Shown: positions 57,601 to 64,000 of the stretch, in pieces | How the letters are laid out: each line of letters begins with the position of its first letter | Numbering within the stretch: the first letter of the stretch is position 1 | Source of the DNA: Delphinella strobiligena | Lineage: Eukaryota > Ascomycota > Dothideomycetes > Dothideales > Dothioraceae | Direction: 5' to 3' | Length of the DNA: 64,000 bases | Assembly (NCBI GenBank): GCA_009982845.1 | Contig: JAADKB010000011.1 | Coordinates: forward strand, 186,001-250,000 | Program-made: the position numbers and the translations under genes | The notes under the pieces: generated by a model | Seen by the model: only the letters and a program-made list of their open reading frames with translations | The model's database searches: none | Told to the model about the DNA's origin: nothing

Positions 57601-58819
57601 AGAGCCGCGCTTGTCCTGGAACTCGTCGCATCTTATGCCGTCGGGACCGCTCATGACAGGTTGAAGTTGTCAGTGCGGACCAAACAATTCACAACCCCAC
57701 CACTGCTCCATGATACTAGGTTATGGTGCCCGACGAATCGGGTCAGGGATTATCAAACTCGAAGGCGATCGAACTCGGCCATGGAGCAACAGCAACAAAT
57801 TCATTTGCCGATGTCACTAGCCGCCACAGTCTCGCTCTGCCATGTCTAGCTAAGCGACTGGTACCAAAACGATAGTGTCCTCGCGTGGGTCATCAGAATC
57901 TCTCGTCCTCGAAGCTCTCTCCATGCCATCGACAGAGGGAAAGACGTCAAAGTTTCTCGGCACGCACCCCGAGGTAGGAACGGCTCATTTCACCAGACAT
58001 GCGTACTAAGATCCGAGAGAGTTGCAGGGCGACAAGCACAAACCTTTTCCCGCGCTATACAATTGCCGTACATAAGAGCTGGAATTGGCTGCGGCAAAGG
58101 CGTATCACGACGCGCCTAATGCAGAGCTGAACCCAGGATTGTGAGAAGAAAGAGGGGAAGAAGATCACAAATGCTTATCAAAAGTAACCTTAAATCCTCC
58201 TGTAACTCAAACAGCCAGGGAACGATAGGAGTAGAAGAAGTCTGGAAAGAAGAAGAATTGATGTAAGCCTCAAACGTTTCAAGCTGCGAACTGCAGTTCG
58301 ACTGCCAGAGCGGTGAACCAAAGCACAGAAGGCGCAAAGAAGAAACAAAGGTTAAAGATAGCTTTAGAGTTAAAATATGATCTTCGAAGCACTAAAATGA
58401 CACTTCAAGCCAACAGGGACACTAAGGTATCTCAAGTTTAGGACAACGAATAATAAAATATACTTCTACAGTCGCGACCAACGGGCCGAGGCTACAAGTT
58501 GGTAGTTCGTATACAGATACGGGCGACATGGACCACAGGTGAAATAGATGAAGTCGGAACGCATTACGTGCCGCCGATATGGCTAGCGAATGTGCTTTTC
58601 TTTGGGTAGGCAAGGTTCAGCGAGCCTTCTTCTCCTGGAGGGGTTGATGTGCATTTGCCGCGCGATTAATCAGGGTGTGCCGGTTCGAATCCCACTAAAT
58701 GTCGCTTCTGTGCCGCAGGCTGAATCTTGAGCTTTAACCATTGTTTTGGGCGACCCTGCTCAATCTCGCATGCATCTGGATGGAGAAAGATGATCGTAAT
58801 CAAGGAGAACAGAGTAAAC
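54683..58819. other. 4.1-kb stretch without a supported gene
   Basis: The left end is the GPCR promoter. Frames of 60-137 residues at 55264-57365 on both strands have no recognised domain and scattered stops. A tRNA-like B box lies near 58681 (listed separately). I see nothing else. Confidence 0.4.
58640..58718 (+). tRNA. tRNA-like remnant (T-arm/B box only)
   Basis: GGTTCGAATCCC near 58681 is a perfect Pol III B box / T-loop (TTCGAAT). The flanking T-stem pairs poorly and no matching acceptor stem, D-arm or A box is found about 55 nt upstream, so this is at best a 3' half-tRNA or chance match. It lies about 140 bp before LINE copy 3. Confidence 0.2.
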
Positions 58820-58962
58820 GACATCGAAAATTTTTTATCGATATTCATCATTTTATTGACAGTTTCATCTACAAGTCGACTCGACGAGTCGGTCTATCTA
58901 ACTCCCGTCGATTTTAGTCGAGGGAAAGGGTGCCGCCCGACCGTTCTAACAACGCCGTCGCC

Positions 58963-59511
58963 ATGGTCATACCAGCGTCGTCCCCAAAGGGACTGAACTC
59001 AGCCACGGCAATACAGAAAAGAGCTAGGAACACCAGACAGAGCGCAGTACTGTTTCAGCCTATTCGCTCCCCCAACCTAAGCGACAACGTCGTCTTCGCA
59101 GAAGACATGATGAAACGTCTCATCGAAGGAGCAGTGAACGCCCAGAACGACAAAATCAACACCTAGAATAACTTGGTCAACGAATTGCTTAAGCAGATCC
59201 AACTTCAGAACGAGACCCTCCATCAGGAGAATATCACCCTACTGGCGACACTTAACGCTAGCACAGAAAAAATTGATAAGCTCGTTAAGAAAAATAACGA
59301 ACTCGAAAAGAAACTCGAAACTGTGAACGCTGACATAAAGGTCCTCGACACCAAAGTCAACAACAGCAGAACCGCCCTCTCGAGCTACATACAGTCGAAC
59401 CCGTCATCGATGGCTGACCCTAACACAGCAGCCTCCCCCCCTACAACCTACGTAACAGCAGTCTCCTTAGGCGAGATCAATCCCTCCTCTTCAGCAACCC
59501 AGCCACGTTAA
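58963..59511 (+). pseudogene. LINE copy 3 gag, N-terminal part
   Basis: From ATG at 58963 a gag frame runs with one TAG at 59164 (CAG to TAG fits) to a stop at 59509-59511. Residues read from 59173 (VNELLKQIQLQNETLHQENI to KLVKKNNELEKKLETV) form a strong coiled coil, as in LINE ORF1 proteins that self-assemble and bind RNA. The stop at 59511 is also where dense RIP damage begins; the same frame continues beyond it (LLAPITVKGP, IKQLKVLKDGATTEAYI) towards the zinc knuckles. Confidence 0.7.
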
Positions 59512-60094
59512 AAGGTGTCCTTCCTACTAGCACCTATAACTGTAAAAGGACCACATTAGCTCCTAGGAGCTACTATAGACTTTAGACGTATTTCCATAAA
59601 GCAACTCAAGGTCCTTAAAGACGGAGCTACTACTGAAGCCTATATCTAAAAAGCTATCAAAGCCTAGACAGAGACTGAACACGTAGTTATTAAGGGCATT
59701 CAAATTAAGCCCTAAATGATTCAAGTTGTTACAGCCACTAATTGCGAAGCAGCAGACCTTTATCTAAATGATAAATGGATCCACAAAGTATTTGCTAATG
59801 TAAGGGCTAGAAGCGAAGATTAGTTTCTAATCAAAGTAGACAACGTTAGAAGAGACTCTGTCCTTATACTAGGAACGCAGAAGATTAAACCGACCTTTAG
59901 AGCTGAGTTCAGTACAGCTAACAGATTTGCTAGAGTTATATAAGCAAACTGGATCTCTAAAAGAGAGAAATACACAGGATTAATAATTGTCCACCTAGCT
60001 AGCAAAGACAACGCTATAAGAGCCCTCTCTAAGAGAATGGTTAAAGTAGATGGCTCGATCTCCCTTATTAGCAAATACTAGAAGATAATCTGAC

Positions 60095-60285
60095 CCTTAC
60101 AATGCTACAACTGTTACAACTATAGTTACTAAGCAGCAAAATGCATTAAGGAAACTAAATACAGTAAGTGCGCAGGACTACACACAGTAGATAAATATAA
60201 AGCTTCTAATCCTATATATGCAGCATATAAGGGACTACATATAGCTAGAGATAATGGTTGCCCTACCTACTGTAAAGAGCTCAAT
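60095..60285 (+). pseudogene. LINE copy 3 gag zinc knuckles, damaged
   Basis: In the gag frame CYNCYNYSY is followed by a stop and then AAKC; later come KYSKCAGLHTVDKY and IYAAYKGLH. These are CCHC-type knuckles in which some Cys have become Tyr (TGC to TAC) and a Gln codon has become a stop, all by G-to-A or C-to-T. Confidence 0.7.
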
Positions 60286-63200
60286 AAGCTCTATAGCAGG
60301 AAAGGACCAAGCTCCATTATAGAAGCGGATAACAGAGGAGAATAGCAAACTGTCACATTATACTAAAAGCATAAAGAAGTTACTATAAGCAACGCTTAAT
60401 AGAGGACACCTAAGTTATTTTAACAAACGTGAATAAATAGTCAGCAGCCTAATTAAGCATATTTAATAACTGCTCTCTTAAATATTACTTAGTAATGCTT
60501 ATTACTAAACTAAACATCCTTAGTATTGATAACAAACCAGTTATCTACTAATATAGATACTGGAATGCGCTAGTGCTCTCTATAAAGCAGGCAGGCCCAC
60601 TTTACAGAGCATTCCAATCACTTCTTTTCATTTATAAAGACACTCCTGCAACATAGATACTAATAGACTTATTGGACATAACAGCTGCAGTTATTGCTAT
60701 AGGGGCGGGACCCCTCTTCCTTACGTTAGTATACATCTTAGGTAAAAACTGACATTCCTATTCTAAATAAGACCTATATAAGAGCGCTATAGCAAGGCTC
60801 TTAGCACTTAGTTATTCTATCAATATAGCAAAGTCGAAACACAGAGAGACCCTCCCTATTGTTATAGGAGGAGACTTTAATTGACATAACCTAGTATAGG
60901 GTAGTTACAATATCCCCTAGACTTAATACTTTAGCAAAGGGGAGCCTATCCTTTAATGGATTCATAAACACAATATATTCTTAGCATTCCTATAAGGTAC
61001 AGTTATATACTTAAAAGGACACTTTAGAACAATTATAAACCTTATATTAATCTCCTAATCCCTCTAGTCCTAAACTGTATAATGCAACTTACACTTTATC
61101 TAATATAGCTCTAACTATAAGGCTATCATTTTATACTTTGCGTATTAATAAGCAAAGCTAACAGGTGAAGTAAAGTACAACTTCAGAAAGACAAATTGGG
61201 CAAAAGTTAGCAAAGCTATAGAAGTATAGACACTAGTGCTACTAGACTTAAAGATAAGCAAAGATATAGATACAGCAGTATTAAACTTATAGGACATAGT
61301 TAGGAAATGTATTTATAAACATTGCCCCTTTATAAATTCATTTCTATATATAAAGGCATAATGGGATAATAAGTTGACAGAGCTACGCAATATATATACG
61401 CAATGTAAGAACTGGGATACGTACCTTTATAGAGCAGGACTTAATAGGGTAGAAAGTAAGATCAGAGCTAGGAGAACATAACACAGATTCTATATAGTAA
61501 TTAGAGCAAAGAAACGCTCCTATTAGAATGAATTCCTAGCAAAAACTGACAACATCTAGAAAGCCGCTAAGTACTTGGACCTGCAGCCCTTAGCCTTCAG
61601 CGCCATTCCCCCCTTAGTCATAGACAGAGGGGGATAGGAAGTAGAAGTCACAGAAGACTGCAAGAAAGCAGTCACCTTAATCTCTACATTCTTCCTACCT
61701 GTTCCAGACAGATAGCGTGAAGACCTAGATAGGGAAGTTAACGCCAATCTTAAAGACCTGGATATTACTATAAATAAGATTGTAATAGCCTTATTCAAGA
61801 CTAGCTTATTTAAAGCACCAGGAATTGATAGTATCCCAAACGCTGCATAGAAGAAAATGTGGAAGTCAACTGCACAGCTAATTACTAGAATATTCAATGC
61901 CTTATACTAGCTGGGGTATATACCTTAGGTATAGAAAACGGCACGCATCCTCCTACTACAGAAACTAGGGAAACTAGACTATTGCGTACTAAAAGCGTAT
62001 AGGCCTATCTCCCTCCTTCCAACTCTTAGCAAGCTTATAGAGCTAGTCTTAGCTTAAAGGCTATTATACTAGGCTGAGACCTTTGATCTCCTATTAGCCA
62101 CCTAGTTTAGAGCAAGGCTAAAGAGGTCATGTGACCAGGCCTTACTTCTCCTTATTAAGAAAATTTACAAAATATAGTAACAAAAGAAGATCCTCTCCCT
62201 TATTAGTTTCAATATCAAAGGAGCCTACAACAGAGTATCCAGACTGGTTATATGTAGTTGCCTATACGTAAAAGGCATTCTAAAGAGAGTAATAGACTAG
62301 GTCAATTCATTCCTTTATAGCTGCAGCGCTACAATAGTAGTGAACAGATATAAGTCGGATGTATTTCCACTAGCTAAAGCAGAACTCCTATAAGGATCCA
62401 TACTAGCTCCTATACTATACATCTTCTTTAACGCGTTCCTTATAAAGAAAGGAGTTAACAGTAAGAGAGGCAATATAGGATTTGTTAACAACTACTTCTA
62501 ATAGGCTATATCAGACTCTATTAAACGGAATATAGTAATACTTAATAGGAAAGTGGTTCTATAAGCCCTTTAATAAGCAAAAGATAATAGAGCCACATTT
62601 AAAAGCAATAAAATAATCCTTATGCACTTCTCTTAGAACCTAAAGAAGCTAGCAAACGTATCTACTCTCCTTTAAATAGGACAGCATGAAGTCCAGCTTT
62701 TTATAAAGGAACGTATCCTTAGCGTAATCTTTAACTTAGAGCTCCGCTTTAAGAATCACTTTGCTAAAGTGAAATCTAGAGGGTGGAAGAGCGCTAGCTA
62801 GCTTAAGAGACTTGGACATATTATATTAAAAGCTGCGTATTAACTATATCTAGCAATAGTAGCATTCAAAATAGACTATGTAGCTTTAGTCTGGTATATA
62901 TAGTTTATAGGAAGCAAAGCTAACAATAGTATAGGTAAGATACTTAATCTAATCTATAGGATTAGAGCTCAGGCTGTAATGAAAAGCTTTAAAATAGTCT
63001 TAGTAGAGGTAGCAAGTGTAGAAGCAACCCTCCTCCTCCTCTATTTCTATCTTTAACTGAAAATTAGTAAATTATAGGTAGGACTACATTCCCTCCTAGA
63101 CTCTAACCCTATTAAGACACATATAAGAAAGCTCTAGGTGGCAAGCAGCCTAAAGATATTTGCCTCACCCCTCTAAAAGATTGAATTGACATTAGGACAC

Positions 63201-64000
63201 CTAGGTGAATTAATCAAAATCATCCTAGTATAGAACACGCCTCTATAGGAAAAAGCAGAAATACAACTTAAGAATAGAATAGACACTTTAGACGCTACAC
63301 TTAGGAGGTATTAATCTATAGAACTAGGACAAATGAATGTATTTGCTAATAGCTTAATAGCTAACAGCAAAGCAGGTATAGGACTGGCTATATATAATAA
63401 TTGCTTAACCCTATTTATAATAAAGTCCAGCCTTATATGCAATAACAACTGCATTAATAGCACATTGGTAGAGCTGGCAGCCATTTGCATAGCAATTATA
63501 CTAATTAACGCATATTTTAAGGATGCAGACATCTAACCACTTGATACCTTCTAGGCCACCATTTGGTCAAATAGTAAAAAGGCTGTAAGTCACATTGAAG
63601 ACAATCTAACCTTAGTTGCCCAGAGTATCTAAGCATATATGGATTACTAAGCCAAACTGGGCTGTCAGATCCTTATTGAGTGGATCCCAAAAAGGGCAAA
63701 GATCCTAGGCCACATAGTCGCTAACAAAGAAGCTAAGGCATTGACTACACCTGACAACACAATAGTCAGCTATAAACTCGACATACTAGATAGCATAGCT
63801 AAAGGGTGGGATACAATTAAGAAGGCCATTATCTGTTAAGCCTGCTAACACTAATAGAATATAGGAAGGAGCCTAAAAATGACAAACAGTGCTACTCCTA
63901 GGAGGCACACACTAGCTCTATACAACACTCTGAACAAGAAGAAGGCGTCTATATTAGCATAGCTCTATATAGGTCATTTGCGCCTTAACAGCTTCCTATA

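Larger units (their letters stand above)
58820..64000 (+). mobile_element. LINE copy 3, 5'-complete, runs off the window
   Basis: It starts at about 58820 (ACATCGAAAATTTTTTATCG), as copy 2 does at 25690. The order is 5' UTR, gag with coiled coil, CCHC knuckles near 60100-60270, endonuclease region, reverse transcriptase (KAPGIDSIPN near 61808, SFNIKGAYN near 62210, FVNN near 62485) and RNase H (WSNSKKAVSHI, IEWIPKRAKILGH near 63570-63710). Both catalytic aspartates of the RT are Asn. From 58820 to about 59510 the sequence is nearly undamaged and GC-rich; beyond that it carries many TAA/TAG stops. The 3' end is outside the window. Confidence 0.87.

Overview
The window looks like chromosomal DNA of a filamentous ascomycete (Pezizomycotina, plausibly Dothideomycetes; the class is a guess). 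The evidence is short GT-AG introns (about 46-130 nt), a nuclear gene for mitochondrial ribosomal protein uS4m, single dispersed 5S rRNA genes on both strands, a Git3/cAMP-receptor-type GPCR, and transposons degraded by C-to-T / G-to-A changes (repeat-induced point mutation, RIP) into a TpA-rich block.

Layout. 1-22.6 kb is gene-bearing: the N-terminus of an FAD oxidoreductase at the left edge, a truncated F-box gene, a 5S rRNA gene, a 308-residue protein that may be gasdermin-like, a small secreted six-cysteine protein, a TPR-CHAT protease gene broken by a frameshift, a low-complexity stretch with an 18-G run, a divergent pair of mitochondrial-protein genes (uS4m and a Cup1-like LYR protein), a stretch of decayed ORFs, a GNAT acetyltransferase and a second 5S gene. 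22.6-37.6 kb is a nested transposon block: a 5'-truncated LINE, a short LINE fragment, and a near full-length LINE split by a 6.1-kb Ty3/gypsy LTR element with 357-bp LTRs and a CTATT target duplication. 37.6-58.8 kb is gene-bearing again but sparse: a small three-exon protein, a metallo-beta-lactamase-fold hydrolase, a multi-pass membrane protein, an amidase pseudogene, a six-exon calmodulin-like gene and a GPCR. 58.8-64 kb holds a third LINE copy that runs off the window; its first 700 bases are nearly free of RIP while the rest is damaged.

How the genes might work together. The most interesting neighbourhood is 3.9-13.0 kb, where a possible pore-forming gasdermin-like protein lies near a TPR-CHAT caspase-like protease. 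Fungal gasdermin genes are known to cluster with subtilisin or CHAT protease genes in regulated cell death, so this could be such a module, here with a disrupted protease. The family call for the 308-residue protein is my inference and needs a profile or structure comparison. Exon boundaries were worked out by hand from splice signals, phase and protein continuity; several intergenic stretches hold nothing I can support as a gene.
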